Shown: positions 33,998 through 46,234, numbered from the stretch's first letter. The stretch is DNA of 64,000 nucleotides from Tethya wilhelma (GCA_964030475.1 CAXIPT010000025.1:146507-210506); one strand, 5' to 3'. Notes: generated by a model not told the origin, from the sequence alone. A program made the numbers and translations.

Positions 33998-34060
33998 TGC
34001 CGTGCATATGTACGTACGTACGTACGTATACATATACGTATATACGTATATACGTATATG
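33998..34060. repeat. Palindromic GTAC/TATACG simple repeat
   Basis: Alternating TACG followed by TATACGTA words, upstream of the COP1 start. Self-complementary, so hairpin-forming. Confidence 0.7.
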
Positions 34061-34195
34061 CACCATGTACGTACCGCGGGTACCGCAGATGTATTATGAC
34101 GTAACTAGAATTTTGCTGACCTGGCTTTGTGTGTATATACGTGTTGGGCAAGAAAATACTTGCATGTTCACACACGACCTCGGGTCTCACGTACT

Positions 34196-37100
34196 ATGTC
34201 TGATCCCAGTGCTAGCAGTCAGGGTGGAAGACCTCGAAAAAGGAAGAGATCTGAATCTGGGGCCGAAGAAGACAATTCACCTGAACTGATTTGGTATTAG
34301 TTTTTGCATAGATATGGTTTTTGCTACTTGCTATCAAAGTTTGTACTCGTTCTCTCTTTAATAGTCCTGTGTGTTTTGAGCTTTTTGAAGAAGTTCATAG
34401 TGCTTTATGTGGACACAGCTTTTGGTGAGTCCTCTGTAGTTTACTACGTATCAGTGTGGTGTATGTGTTCTACCCGTATAGCGGGAAATTTTCCATGGTG
34501 CAAAATTTCGTATAAACGCGCCAGAAGTTAAATTTTCGCAGTTTTAATTTTCGTATATTCCAACCCCATACGAAATATACGAAAATTTCCCGCTATACGG
34601 TATCACAGAGAATTTGGACTCCCCTATTTTGGTCCCCCCAGGTCCAAACTAGTACTTCGTTGTATACGTAATTGGACCCCCGGTCCAAAAACTTCATAGC
34701 GTATGAACACTCCAGTCCAAATACTTCAGCAAGTGCTTGAAGTTAATGTTCCTAGTTGTAGTGCTTGGACCCCCTCCAAACCTTGTATTCAAATTCAACT
34801 CAAAAGTGGTGGATCGTAGCAGTGAGCAGTACTAGTGTTACCAGTTACAGTGTTACTGCAGAAAGTAACTAGCTGCATTGCATAGCATGTCGACGTCACA
34901 GTAGTTGGCGTTGATAATAAGGACAAGCAATTAAGAAAATAAAATTTAACAAAAATTAACAAAATATAGTAATATATACCACTACCAGTCTTTCACATGC
35001 AGCTATATAGCGGTAGCTATAGAAAGAAATTACACATTAAGGTTACGGGCTAGTAATTAAATATGAATAATTCATGAACTAGAAAATCTAACCACACCTA
35101 GGCTTTTATAGCCACACAACTTCCTGGACTAACTTCTACTGCTTGAAAAGCAGAGTCTTCACTGGCTTATTCTTAGATTATGGAAAATCTGGACTTTTAC
35201 AGCGCGTCTGTCAAGTGCTACAGTGATAGCTTGGCATGAATAAAATTTTGGCGTCAGTTTTTTCCAATTAACCTGGTAAGTTGTTATTTCTTGATCGCTG
35301 TGGCAGAGAAAACCTACGTTGGTCCTTGAGGGCGGCTCGACGAGACTTTCTTTCAATTCCGGCTACAAACTGTCTGAGCAGCTAAAAAGTGTTCAGCAGA
35401 AGCGCCCCAGGCAGCTGCCATGCAGCTACTCAAGAGCGCTTCGACGATCCAGCTGTTTCTTTTTGTAAAAACTCTTCGAGCTGCCCTTTACCTTCCACTG
35501 TGCATTGCATTAGTCGCCAATATACGGTAAGATTTTTGTGTAAGCTCTGCAAAAGTTGACGCCAAAAATTAACTATCTGCTTCCGCATCTAAAATAACTA
35601 GCGTGTGCTTATTAGCATATTCATGAGCAAACACTAGCCCGTAACCTTAATAAGTTACGAATATTTTAATCTAATGATGCATATCCAACCATTGATTGTC
35701 GGAGGCTATAGTCTGGCAGTCAGAGGTAGTCTAGTCTAATCCTGTGAATAAATGAAAACAATCTCACATCATCACAATATTTGACCATCAGTAACATTAT
35801 TCTGGTTCCCCCTGCTATCATGCACTTCCTAGCCTGGCAGCGGCTGTAGTAGCTTGATATCTCAGTATAATATATCACATGACTTTCAATCATATGGTGC
35901 AGTATAATGTCATCTTTTGCACACTGACAGTCTTGGACTATTACTCATCTTATATTGTTAATAAATCCTACCTTCAGTTGTCAGTTGAGAGGACCAATAG
36001 AATTAAACATTCAATCAAAAAATTATGATCTATACATGTCCACCACGATGAAATCTGTCGAATTATGTGCTTATACCAGTGTGCTGCTCATATCCTTGAA
36101 CGTGATTGCAAAAATTCAACTTGAGATCACAAGGGGGTCCAGAGAGGGTCTATTGCCTATGCATCATACTGAAGTATTTGTTACGGGGGGTCCAAATACT
36201 ACGGGGATCCCTGTCACTACGTGACAGTTCATATAATTATGTAGTGATTTCCTTCAGTTATAAATGTATAACACGATGTTTAAGCCAGTCTCCTCACTGC
36301 CCTGTTTGCAAGTCCAACTTACCACTACAAAACCCTATTCTTCCTAATTTCACTTGTGAGTTGATAATGAGCATTACAGTACATTCATAATTTAATTTGT
36401 TTGTACAATACAGTGAATGATATACTTGCTAGACATCGTCAGCAGCAAACATCTGCTCGTGCACAACAAGTAAGTTATAGACTCCGACTCACTGCTGAAC
36501 ACATTATGAAATTACCCTTCCGTTTATGAAATAAGGTTTGCTAAATTTAGTAGATTTTTTGGTAAATTTTGACAGTTTAAATATATGAATAGAAAAAAAA
36601 TTGCTAAAAAATAACATCCTGCTTTGGCTTGAGAAAAATTGTCATCTTTCAAATGTAAGAATTTTTTAGCCAAATCAAGCAAAATGTTGAGGTGTACAAA
36701 TTTATACACCTTCAAAAATACAAAGAGTATACAATTTTTTATAAAAACAATTACAGTAGTTACAAAGCAGTGATCATGCAGCCTAGGCAAAAGTATATAA
36801 GACAGTCATACAATGGGCTGAAAGTATCCTGCAGTTATACCGGCCACGTACATCTTCAAATAAAGAAGGGTGTACAAATTTGTACATCATTGGTCAGGTC
36901 AAGGGTGTACAAATTTGTATACCCATGTCAGAATTCACACATCTTTGTTTAGCTTTGGAAATTTTATGTAAGATTTTGTCAAGATTTTAAATAAATATGA
37001 CTTGTATGCTGAAATTTTCCAAAAACTTAACACTTCCTCATTTCATAAACGGAAGGGTAATTTCATACTGTGTGAGACCTGAACTGTTGTCAGATGTATC

Positions 37101-40100
37101 ATTATTCTTTTTACCTTATATAGGCTACAACAACCACAAGAAGAAAGTTTTTAAAGATTGCAGATGAAGCTGATAATGATGGTAAATTTGTAGCATGAGT
37201 ATATTCAGGCTAATGGAAAAGGTGGATGCCAACGGAAGCGGACACAGACACGAACATAGACCCGGATACAGACACACTATTAAAATACGACCGTATACTC
37301 TTGAGTGAAGTTCAGATGATCCTGTATGATCATGCACGTGCACGAGTCCTTTTATGGTTTGGTATATATAGTCATGCATAAAGTTAGACTTGTCTTTGGA
37401 ACTGTGATGTTGATGATCTCTCTGCCCCCAAGGCCCCTCCCCTTCAAAATAATAACAAATGTAACAAAAATTGGATAGAATACGTATAAATTTTACTACA
37501 CCAGAATGATAACAATTACAACAACATAATATATGACCAAATCGAGAGGAATAGAAATGAACACAAAAAGGATACACTGGTACAAAAGACCAATAATTAC
37601 TAAGCAAAGGTTAACTAGACACAACACTAAAGAGGAAAAAATAAATTCACTTACCTCTTGAGCTTGTCTTCCGAGGTGAGCTACACTTCTGAGTTCAGTG
37701 AGCATGTGCAGAACTAGCTACAACACCTACTCACGTGCTTCTGTGTCCGTGTCCGCTTCTGTTGGCATCCACCTTTTCCACTTGTCCAATTCAGGTCTTA
37801 ACCCTTTACAGCCCGTAATTACAGGATGCGAGCATGTGTTGAAATACTGAATTAAAATTACTGTATGATTGACACTTATTTTGTAGCTCTAGCATAATAT
37901 TTGTTTCAAATAAGACAAACTAGTGTGTTACACTACCTATCTATTACCTGTATGACTGCTTATACTAGCATGGCCTTGGAAAATTTTGTGCAAAAGTTGG
38001 AGGGTTTGAAGTTCAATAGATTTCCGAGCGTCTCTGGCTTTCTTTCTCCTTGGCTTTGAGCAGCTTCCAAACTAAACTCATAAATATATAGACTAACTAT
38101 CCCTCTACTACCACAAGTAGCGCTAAGCTTCCAATCCTAGAGACTACAGAGAAAACGAGCCAAGAAAACTTATTGTCACGATCGCCATGATCGTGACCTC
38201 TCGTGGTTCATGACCTCGTAACGCCATACCTACTTATGGGTTCCAACTCAAACTTGGTATTTTACTAGAGCCTTAAAATTTTCGAGCCTTACCTAAATGC
38301 CACCAAGTTTAAAGTTCACTGCTATTGCACGTTGCCCGGAGGTGTGCGCTAAAGGTAGCCTCGTTCCCAGCTCCCCGCCTACCTTACACGTAAGGAAAGG
38401 GTGAGCCTGGTCTCTAATCTCACGTGAGTCAAGGGAATAATAATTGCGTGGGCGAAACATTCCATAATATGACGCAGTTCCAAGTCCGCCTACGCATTTT
38501 TTTTTCTTTTGGACTCTGATGTTTTTGAGAAGTAAAATTTTATCTAGGAGAGTGAGAAGTCTATCTTTGACAGCCAAAGTTTGGCTATTGAGCGAAGGGT
38601 TGAAAGAAATATAGCTACAACTGTTTTCTTGTCTCAGGAGACTAGTCTATCCTGCTTCTAAGAGGCTTGGATGAAGGATGCAGGGTTTACCAGCAAATAA
38701 ATCACAGTCATGTACAACCCCGAATTGCTTTGCTATGGCTACTGTACACTAAGCGTCTATCATCTTAGTCTTTGTAATTTTCGAGTCACTGCTCCGTTTG
38801 TACAGCTTTTCCGTCTGATCAGACTCTTTCAGTGGTATAGGGAACCCATGAGCTCCTCATGTCAGGCAACAAGACTGAGAAAAACATCGAGAATCCGTTC
38901 GTATTTCTGCGTGCTTGTACAGAACCATACTGATAGACACAGCTAGCTGGCGCTAGCTGGCAGCTAAGTATAATTGCGTAGCGCGTGGGCATGCAATTGC
39001 GCAAACTTAAGTAGTTTTGTATCCTGCCCACGTTCAATTTTCACCTGTCTAGCACACGTCTATGCTTTATACAGGCTCACGTGAGATTAGAGACCAGGCT
39101 CCCCCTTTCCTTACGTGTAAGGTAGGCGGGGAGCCTGGGAACGAGGCTACGCTAAAGGTGCAATGACGAGTATACTCGTCATTCCAGCTGTAAAGGGTTA
39201 AAGTATGCTGTGTGGATTATTATTGTTTCTTGGCTTGTAGACCTTTCAATGATGCTATCAACTATTCAAGATAGGCTAAAGACCAACAAAGAGGTACTGA
39301 TGTATTGTGGGTTACACCCTTAGCACATTTTAAATAATTGATGCCTACCTGAATAATTTATAGAAAGAAAAGACATGCTCTGATGTTATCCTTAAAGAAT
39401 TCCTTGTTAAGTGCAAGGAACACAAGCAAAAGGTATTATAGAGAATCAGAACTATACCAACTAAGAGTATTTTGACAAAATGCTTATACCGTATAGCTAG
39501 AAATTTTCGAGGAGTATAAATTTCGCTGTTTTTGTGGATCGCCGCCGATCTGCGAAAATTTTACCCGCGAAATTTTCGGGATCACATTGCAATATATGTG
39601 TGGGGCTGCTCGATCCTCAAAAATTAAATCACGAAAAGTTTGGCGATCGCCTTTCCGCGAAAATTTTATTCCTCGAAAATTTCTAGCTATACGGTACATA
39701 AATTGTATCTTATATTCTTGCAGGAATTGGAGACTGTACAGGAACAATTGAAAGTGATTCTAGCTGACCTAGACTCTACGGTAATGTAGCATGTGTTAGC
39801 GATACCTCACACTGAGCTATGGTTGTTCCACTGATAGACGAAGTGTGCCGTTGTTCCTAATGCTATCCCAAGAGAAGTCATACCAAGACGTCAGAGAGTT
39901 AACTCCAACTTCGAAGAGCTGCTCCAGGATTATTTGTACACAAGAATGCCAATGTTGCCTGGTAAGCACGTAGCATCTACTTAATATTGTATACCCATAA
40001 TGGTCATATCTCCTTTCTTTCTCTGAAGCTTCCACCACAAGTTCTCTGGAGAGTTTCAAAGATGGCCTCACGAAGTACTCCAAGTACAGTGGATGGAACG

Positions 40101-41834
40101 AGGTGTCTTCATTGACCTATGGTGACGCACAGAACACCTGCAGTATCGTGTCGAGCATCGAGTTTGACAAGGATGCCCAGTATTTTGCTGTTGCCGGTGT
40201 CACCAAGAAGATCAAGGTGTGTAAAGTGCCTAATGTAGCTGTGTTTGGTCATCATCAATTTGTTTTCAAACTTAGGTGTTCAATTACGACAATGTCCTCC
40301 AGAATATTGGCTTTCAGAACCACTATCCCTCCATGGAGATAACCTGTTCTGCCAAGCTCAGGTGCTACTATTATTATAAGTCCTTACATACACATGTATG
40401 ACTATATATATATATATCATTCATTGACAATGCGACTTCTCTCTCTTGTACATGCACCTGTAGTTCCGTGTGCTTCAATCCCTACCATAGTGTTCAGTTA
40501 GCGTCCAGTGACTATGATGGCTGTGTCAGCATCTGGGACTCCCATTCGGGGAACAAGATTGCAACTCACAACGAGCACAGCAAGAGGGTGTGGTCAGTTG
40601 TGTTCAATCCCACGGAACCAACTCTGTTTGCTTCAGGGTCAGATGACTGCACAGGTTAGTGGGTGGTGTTTCTAATTAATGTCCATTCACACACTATGAT
40701 GTTCACGCTTCCTTTTTGAATATGCAGTTAAGTTGTGGACTAGCAATCGTCTTCAGTCACTTTATACCCTTGAAGCAACTGCAAATGTTTGTGCAGTGAG
40801 GTTTCATCCAACATCACGATACATCTTGGCTTATGGATCAGCAGGTATGATAATACTATTATTATACATCTAGTACTGTAGTGCTAGCGACTTGATGTTA
40901 CATAATTTTTATAATAAATTATGCAAACTTTATACACTGTGACACAAATTCTCTTGTTCTCTTTTGCTCCAGATCACGCCATTCACTATGTTGACTTGCG
41001 CCAACCACAGCAACAGGTTCACGATCTCAAAGGCCATCGCAAAGCAGTATCGTATGTGCAGTTCATCAGTGACAATGAGATAGTGTCGGCGTAAGTCTCC
41101 TAATATGCACCCCTCCCTATTCAAATTTTTTGTTTGCAGACACCTTGCACAACATTGATTTGTGTTGTTATTCACACATTTAGATCAACAGACAGTGAGT
41201 TGAAGATGTGGGATGTGAGGAGTGGGCACTGCCTGAGGACCTACAAAGGCCATACCAACGAGAAGAATTTTGTTGGTCTCTCTGTCTGCAGTGATTTCAT
41301 TGCCTGTGGTAGGTTCACTGATTTGTTTTTTGTCTTGTAGTGGTTCACCATTCTTGTCTTGTCATGAACTAAGGCTCTGAAGACAACTCAGTCTACGTCT
41401 ATAGTAAGAAGGTGTCCAATCCAATGCTGTCGTACAAGTTTCGTATGCCAACTAATCAACTTCTCGTAAGTCATCACCATCATTGAATACAAAAGACCGT
41501 TTAATTAATGATGTTCACATATACATGGCTATGCACACATACAGTCTGATGATGCAGATATACCTAACGGTGGTGCAGGTGCAGCCCAGCAGCAACAGCC
41601 TCCTAACACTGACAATAATAATTCAACTGAGTTTGTAAGCTCTGTGTGCTGGAAGAAGGTAAGTCATCAATCGACTCATCATCTCTGTCTGTATCAACTT
41701 TCACCTCTCTCTCTCTCTCTCTCTCTCTCTCCTTTCCCCCTCCCCCCTCCCCATCCTTCCTATTATAGGATAGCACAATCTTGCTGGCTGCTAACAGCCA
41801 GGGACACATCAAAGTAATCCGTATGATCCCTTGA
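34196..41834 (+). CDS. COP1: COP1-type E3 ubiquitin ligase (RING, coiled coil, WD40), complete
   Basis: Eighteen exons: 34196-34293, 34365-34424, 36258-36355, 36414-36469, 37124-37181, 39241-39293, 39364-39432, 39724-39780, 39838-39961, 40029-40216, 40276-40361, 40464-40654, 40728-40844, 40973-41090, 41184-41308, 41374-41465, 41545-41658, 41769-41834. All phases join to 589 residues (human about 731; the long N-terminal extension is missing). COP1 is the RING subunit and substrate receptor of CRL4-associated complexes and degrades bZIP/ETS factors. The C3HC4 RING at about 33-70 has [24 protein letters not shown] and CPVCK. Helical segment about 86-185 ([19 protein letters not shown]). WD40 propeller from about 262: [71 protein letters not shown], ending [17 protein letters not shown]. 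Start [19 protein letters not shown] gives a basic, likely nuclear, N-terminus. Introns 2 and 5 are crowded with transposons. Confidence 0.95.
34474..34600. mobile_element. CCGTATAGC-type MITE in COP1 intron 2
   Basis: 127 bp, flanked by TA. Ends CCGTATAGCGGGAAATTTTC on the left and the same reverse complemented on the right. It is the shortest member of the family in this window. Confidence 0.8.
35041..35646. mobile_element. 606-bp TTAA-flanked MITE in COP1 intron 2
   Basis: TTAA at 35037-35040 and 35647-35650; ends GGTTACGGGCTAGT in perfect inverted orientation. The TTAA target suggests a piggyBac-like mechanism, although the terminal bases differ from the CCCTTT ends of the other TTAA elements here. 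Confidence 0.75.
36507..37065. mobile_element. 559-bp MITE with 30-bp TIRs in COP1 intron 4
   Basis: Flanked by TA. Left end TGAAATTACCCTTCCGTTTA; right end is the exact reverse complement over about 25 bp (TAAACGGAAGGGTAATTTCA). Internal repeats GGTGTACAAATTTGTA occur three times. Lies between COP1 exons 4 and 5. Confidence 0.8.
37213..37780. mobile_element. 568-bp MITE with about 45-bp TIRs in COP1 intron 5
   Basis: Left end TGGAAAAGGTGGATGCCAAC, then GGAAGCGGACACAGACACG; the right end is the reverse complement (CGTGTCCGCTTCTGTTGGCA, then TCCACCTTTTCCA). It ends 18 bp before the next element's TTAA. Confidence 0.8.
37802..39197. mobile_element. 1.4-kb TTAA-flanked (piggyBac-type) element in COP1 intron 5
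   Basis: TTAA at 37798-37801 and 39198-39201; ends CCCTTTACAGC in perfect inverted orientation, continued by related subterminal sequence. About 794 bp of its length is a nested insertion (38356-39149), so the original element was about 600 bp, similar to the TTAA elements at 14500 and 35041. Confidence 0.8.
38356..39149. mobile_element. MULE-like TAGCCTCG element nested in the TTAA element
   Basis: Ends TAGCCTCGTTCCCAGCTCCC and the matching reverse complement, with about 80 bp of inverted arms (including CCTTACACGTAAGGAAAGG). It is flanked by a perfect 9-bp direct repeat CGCTAAAGG (38347-38355 and 39150-39158). A 9-bp target duplication with long inverted arms is typical of Mutator-like elements. 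No transposase is visible. Confidence 0.8.
39489..39694. mobile_element. CCGTATAGC-type MITE in COP1 intron 7
   Basis: 206 bp flanked by TA, ends CCGTATAGCTAGAAATTTTC. More than 90 percent identical by eye to 61806-62011, so both derive from a recent burst. Confidence 0.85.
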
Positions 41835-41931
41835 ACTCTTATATTATCTCATAATGTATTATTATCTCTATATTATCACATATTTATAATTATTATCTCA
41901 TATGTTATCTCATGTATTCTCTCATTATTCA

Positions 41932-42387
41932 CCGTATTTCCTCAATTAGAAGCCTCGATCCTTCGTATTAATGCCTGCCTCATTTTTACGCTGGGGTACA
42001 CAGCAAAGTTAGGTATTAAACACCAGGCTTCAATTAACGCTAGGTCCCTGAAAAGGGTACATGTAGCAGTAGAATTCACGTGAGCTATCAATAGCGTATA
42101 CATGCAACTTGGCGCTGCAAAGCTAGAGCCATAGATCATTATACAGTACTGACAGACTGACGGCCTAGAAAAGAAAAGCTTCTTTAAAGCTGAAGGCAGT
42201 GGAATGTGCAGAGAAAACTTCAGGAAAGGGCTATACTCGACTATCGATACGTGTTAGGTTGCAACCCTTACCATACATACCGTCTGTGCACATGCCCTTA
42301 AGTTTTAAAAGCCGGTCTCGAATTAACGCCTGGTCCACAAATGGATATAGTAAATAAATGCCCCAGCTTCTAATTGAGGAAATACAG
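41932..42387. mobile_element. 456-bp MITE downstream of COP1
   Basis: Ends CCGTATTTCCTCAATTAGAAG and, from the right, CTGTATTTCCTCAATTAGAAG (20 bp cited in essence: GTATTTCCTCAATTAGAAG shared). It lies about 100 bp after the COP1 stop and could be part of its 3' UTR. Confidence 0.75.
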
Positions 42388-43437
42388 TATACTTGTCCAT
42401 CAGATGCAAGTTTCTAACAAACATTAGTCAACATGAAATTAAGTTTTAGATTTTAACACTTAAGGACAATTGTCATGAATCTGTGACATAATTATTTAGT
42501 GTTAATCTCTCTCTCTATGTCTCCCCTTGTCAGGTGGTCTCCAAATTCTTTGAGTCTGTTCTTAGTACTTCTATACCATGAATGCATGATTGTGTATGCA
42601 TTAATTGATAAAATTACATAAAATTTTAAACCAAACATTATGACATCATCATACAGCTTGCACACTAAATGGGCTATAACCTGGGTGCTGCTTTAATTGT
42701 GAAGCTAATGCACTATTAATGCAGCACCAGCAAAATCCGAATACTATACTAGCAAATGCCTACGACATTTGGAGGCGAGCATGTTGCACATGTAATAGTA
42801 CGTGTGTCCGCAATAATGAATCAAATGTGAGGTTCATGGTGATGACATCATGTTTGTAAACTTGCATGTGTGGATGTGATAACATTGAGAGAATGGGTGA
42901 ATATTGTTCAGAGTTGATTTAGTTTTGGACAGTTCAAATGCTGCTGCAAGTCTAGATGCTGTGTGGTTAGCTGGTGAGATCACATGGCATGTTCAACCAA
43001 GCAAAGAGAAAGAAGACAGAGAAGAAGAATATCTCTAAATTATCATAGTATTGTTGCATGAGTCAGTAAAAGTAGCCAGAGACTGACCGAGCTCGTGTAT
43101 GGTTGTCAGACTATGCCCATCTGCATCTTGCTGTCACCTCACTTGTCTTGCTCTGGTGTCTCATTGTCTCAGCTCCCTCTGCTTTCTTTGTCAGTGTTTA
43201 TCTTGTGCTTTATAGCGCTTAGCTACTTGGCTAGCTAGCTGGCCACGTGCAAGTACTTGAATTGTTCGAAATTACTTGTTGATGTCATTACAAATTCGGA
43301 AAATTCAAACAGGAAATGCTATTTACGGAATGGTGCATACAGACATCACACACAGATCACACAACCGGAAGTGCACAGACTCGAATGTCGTGTAACGTAT
43401 ATGTGGGGCTTGCTCACGCTCGCCCCAATAATTTTAT
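42388..43437. other. No gene recognised
   Basis: Intergenic DNA with short frames only. Nothing in it resembles a known family or a repeat shared within the window. Confidence 0.4.
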
Positions 43438-43870
43438 AGTAGAACCTCCGATAGTGAACCCACTGAGTTAGGAACACTGTATTATAAACCTCTCAACAAA
43501 GGACAATTCTTAGCTGCCAAAAATTCCAAGTCCCTATTGTAACAATACAAACAGAACCTCTTGAGAGGAGGACGATCGCGACTTCCATACAAAGGACAAA
43601 CAAGCTGAGTTTAAGTCAGTTTGCATGTGTGTATCATTGCATTGTATTGTATTGTGCATCATTGTATTGTAGTTAGAGAATAGTAACTTAATATGCTAGT
43701 AACTCAACAATTCGACTAACAATTAATCTTCTTAATTAAAATCGCTGTGTTTAGAGTTCCGGCATGCAGTCCGTATACTTTCCTGTTGCTTTTGTATTGT
43801 AGAGTTATGTAATACAGTGAAACCTCCAAACAAAGGACAAACTTGTAGTTTCTGAAGTGCTCCATTAATT
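43438..43870. repeat. Pogo/Tigger-like terminal fragments
   Basis: Two stretches in the same orientation, AGAACCTCCGATAGTGAACC near 43441 and CAGTGAAACCTCCAAACAAA near 43814, share the AACCTCC and AAAGGACAA words typical of pogo/Tigger-type element ends. A matching inverted right end was not found, so these are fragments. Confidence 0.4.
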
Positions 43871-44039
43871 GCCATGCAAAGATAAACTGAGATAAAAGGT
43901 GGTCATTAAGTGTTGATGGCTACCATATAGCACAAAAAATTTGGTGGATTTTAATATTGGCGGATTGGGAGTTTTGGTAAAGACTGCCAATATTAAACCC
44001 GCCAAACAGCAATTTTTGTGCATGCACATATGGAATATA

Positions 44040-44168
44040 TGTACCTCCAGTCTTCAAAAAGAATGGCTCGCATTGATGTCCAATACTTGCAAGTTCTCAA
44101 CTGTTGCATCATCAATAGGGAACCGCCGACGAATCTGTAAGCAGGCCTCAACAAAAAATTCCTACAAT
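44040..44168 (-). pseudogene. Short hAT-transposase-like fragment
   Basis: After an acceptor (ATTGTAG) the minus strand reads EFFVEACLQIRRRFPIDD then ATVENLQVLDINAS. The pattern of a charged IRRRFP box followed by an LQVLD block resembles the region before the dimerisation domain in hAT-derived proteins. It is only about 40 residues, so the call is tentative. Confidence 0.25.
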
Positions 44169-44184
44169 ACAATGATACACACAT

Positions 44185-44217
44185 GGAGAGGGAGGGAGAG
44201 AGAGAGAGAGAGAGAGG

Positions 44218-44276
<59 letters not shown>

Positions 44277-44277
44277 N

Positions 44278-44336
<59 letters not shown>
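44185..44336. repeat. (GA)n microsatellite
   Basis: About 150 bp of GA with minor interruptions and one N at 44276. Confidence 0.9.
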
Positions 44337-44338
<2 letters not shown>

Positions 44339-44484
44339 AATTAAGTATACACATAAGAATGACTGTACAATATCATTAATGTAAAACACAGTTCAATGGC
44401 AGCTAGTAGCTCAATGAAGACACAATGCTACAATGAGTGACATATCCTCTAACACATAGTGACACCATTGAGAGCTCTACCTAC

Positions 44485-44644
44485 CGTGTTCAATGAGGTA
44501 CTGAGCTACCTCCATGAAGCCTCCACAGCAGGCCAAGGTGAGGGCTGTCTCCTGGGTCTCTTCAGTGAGCATTGACACATTGGCACCATGCTCCATCACG
44601 ACATCCTCATGGCCCCTCTCTGGCAGCCTCCATGAAAGGCGTAC

Positions 44645-44646
<2 letters not shown>
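44485..44646 (-). pseudogene. Decayed ankyrin exon, ANKHD1/MASK first array
   Basis: A 162-bp exon with intact acceptor (CTCAG) and donor (GTAGGT). It encodes CTPFMEAAREG, then after a one-base frameshift GHEDVVMEHGANVSMLTEET and QETALTLACCGGFMEVAQYL. The TEETQETALTLACCGGF signature is specific for the first ankyrin array of ANKHD1/ANKRD17 (Mask). About four residues of the repeat (the ALLL helix) are also missing. A (GA)n tract abuts the acceptor. Confidence 0.8.

Positions 44647-44650
<4 letters not shown>

Positions 44651-44691
<41 letters not shown>
44651..44691. repeat. (GA)n microsatellite at ankyrin exon acceptor
   Basis: Reads as (CT)n on the transcribed strand and supplies the polypyrimidine tract of the exon at 44646. 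Confidence 0.85.
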
Positions 44692-44695
<4 letters not shown>

Positions 44696-44749
44696 TGATA
44701 CAAATCAAATATCCAGCCAATAAAGAAAAAAATGCTGCCACTAATGAAA

Positions 44750-45400
44750 GCACCACTGGTGCACAAGCCTCAACATGCACACTCAACTAGCTAGTGCACT
44801 TCAGTACACATAGTACACTATGTAAAAAAAGTATACCATACCTATATGTATGGTCTGGGTGTATCAAGAAAGCTATTCCATCTATAGGCCCAAGTTAGCC
44901 AACGGGCTCTGTGATAAAGCAGCACAAGACACAGACTAAATGCTTAGAGCTGTTAACGTTGTCAGCTAGCTACTGAGCATGCAAAGTCTCTAGCTGGGCT
45001 ACCTAAACCTGACTTTGATGCCAGAACTTGATAATCAGTAACTCATCTTGAATCATGATCATAGCTGGATTGTCTATGATGCTTTGTGCGGCGGCTTAGC
45101 TAGCTTGTTGGCCACACAACAATTATCTATATGCATGCTAAATTATACATCTACAGCTGTATATGCTTACATAGAAATCAGGCCAACTCTTCTTTGTCTT
45201 ACCAAGCACCACTGACCAAGAGACAGCAGCCATGTAGCTATAAAGCTGATTTGTCCCATTTTAACCTGAGTCTAGATAACGCACACAAGATAACGGACGT
45301 TGCCTCAAAGCTAAACGCTCCGAGAAGCACAAAAAAGTCTCAAACTCAGCAACTACAGCATTTTAAAAAGCAAAAATATATTTCTACAAGATCATTCTGA
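44750..45400. repeat. Intron-like duplicate of the 23.3-24.4 kb sequence
   Basis: Ordered matches to 23,297-24,390: CACTCAACTAGCTAG, the AAAGCAGCACA word, CAGGCCAACTC near the TCTTGCCAA/TCTTACCAA box, and TACAAGATCATT. It lies between two ankyrin exons (44646 and 46104), so the 23-kb copy is a duplicated piece of an ankyrin-gene intron. Confidence 0.6.
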
Positions 45401-45461
45401 TTTATCAACACAAGTACCATCAATTTTGTTGATAGACCTGCCTCTTAGAGATTCCAATGAA

Positions 45462-45498
<37 letters not shown>

Positions 45499-45863
45499 AC
45501 GACTACAGCAATCCTCGGCATTGCACGTGCTTAGGATTAACCATTATCTAGAATTACAGTCGAGCCAATAGAAATGTACAATCTCTCTTTGTACTGCATG
45601 GCACATAGATTCTAAATGCATGGGAGTGAATACTGACTTCAACAAACATTCTACATTCAACTATGAACATAGAATGTATTCATAATGGAAATAGATATAG
45701 GCTGTGATTGCACACACACACACACACACACACTGGTTTGACTACTCTAATGGAGGCTGCCCCTGGTGGCTAGTGGTAGTATGAAATAAATATTCATCAT
45801 TAAAATTAAGTATAAAAAAAAACTTTGACATTTAATTTATGATTCATGGTAGCCTACAATACT

Positions 45864-45945
45864 TAGCCTCATTCCAGGCTTGTCCTTGTGAATATTTTCT
45901 TTAAAAATAAGCTAGGAGGCTCCTCCTTGCTTGAGAACGAGGCTA
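45864..45945. mobile_element. 82-bp MULE-like TAGCCTC element
   Basis: Short element TAGCCTCATTCCAGGC ... GAACGAGGCTA flanked by a perfect 9-bp direct repeat TACAATACT (45855-45863 and 45946-45954). The same ends and duplication length as the nested element at 38356-39149. Confidence 0.8.
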
Positions 45946-46103
45946 TACAATACTAACTTTCCATTTTATAATTTGACTGACTCAATAGAGACAATGATAA
46001 TGTGCTATTCTTTACCTTCCTAACACGATGTGCCAACTAATACTCATGATTCATGCACAGGTTGATCAAAAACCAATTTAGTGTCATACTCTATAGACCT
46101 CAC

Positions 46104-46173
46104 CTCAACTTAGCATTCACATAGGCTTTGTGATCGATAAGCAATTTGACAATGTCAGCATATCCTCCTGAAG
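46104..46173 (-). pseudogene. Ankyrin exon fragment, ANKHD1/MASK-like
   Basis: A 70-bp exon with intact acceptor (TTTCTGCAG) and donor (GTGAGG), open throughout: SGGYADIVKLLIDHKAYVNA. It matches the second to third repeat of the first ANKHD1 array (SSGGYLDIVKLLLLHDADVN). On the minus strand it precedes the 44.5-kb exon, the order expected for ANKHD1. A further possible piece (ALRGDTTLKKASALAYLNGS) lies at 46,240-46,320. The exon itself is intact, but its partner exon is frameshifted, so the gene is probably dead. Confidence 0.6.
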
Positions 46174-46177
46174 CTGC

Positions 46178-46181
<4 letters not shown>

Positions 46182-46234
<53 letters not shown>
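46182..46234. repeat. (GA)n microsatellite
   Basis: GA run directly upstream (minus strand) of the ankyrin exon at 46173. Confidence 0.9.
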
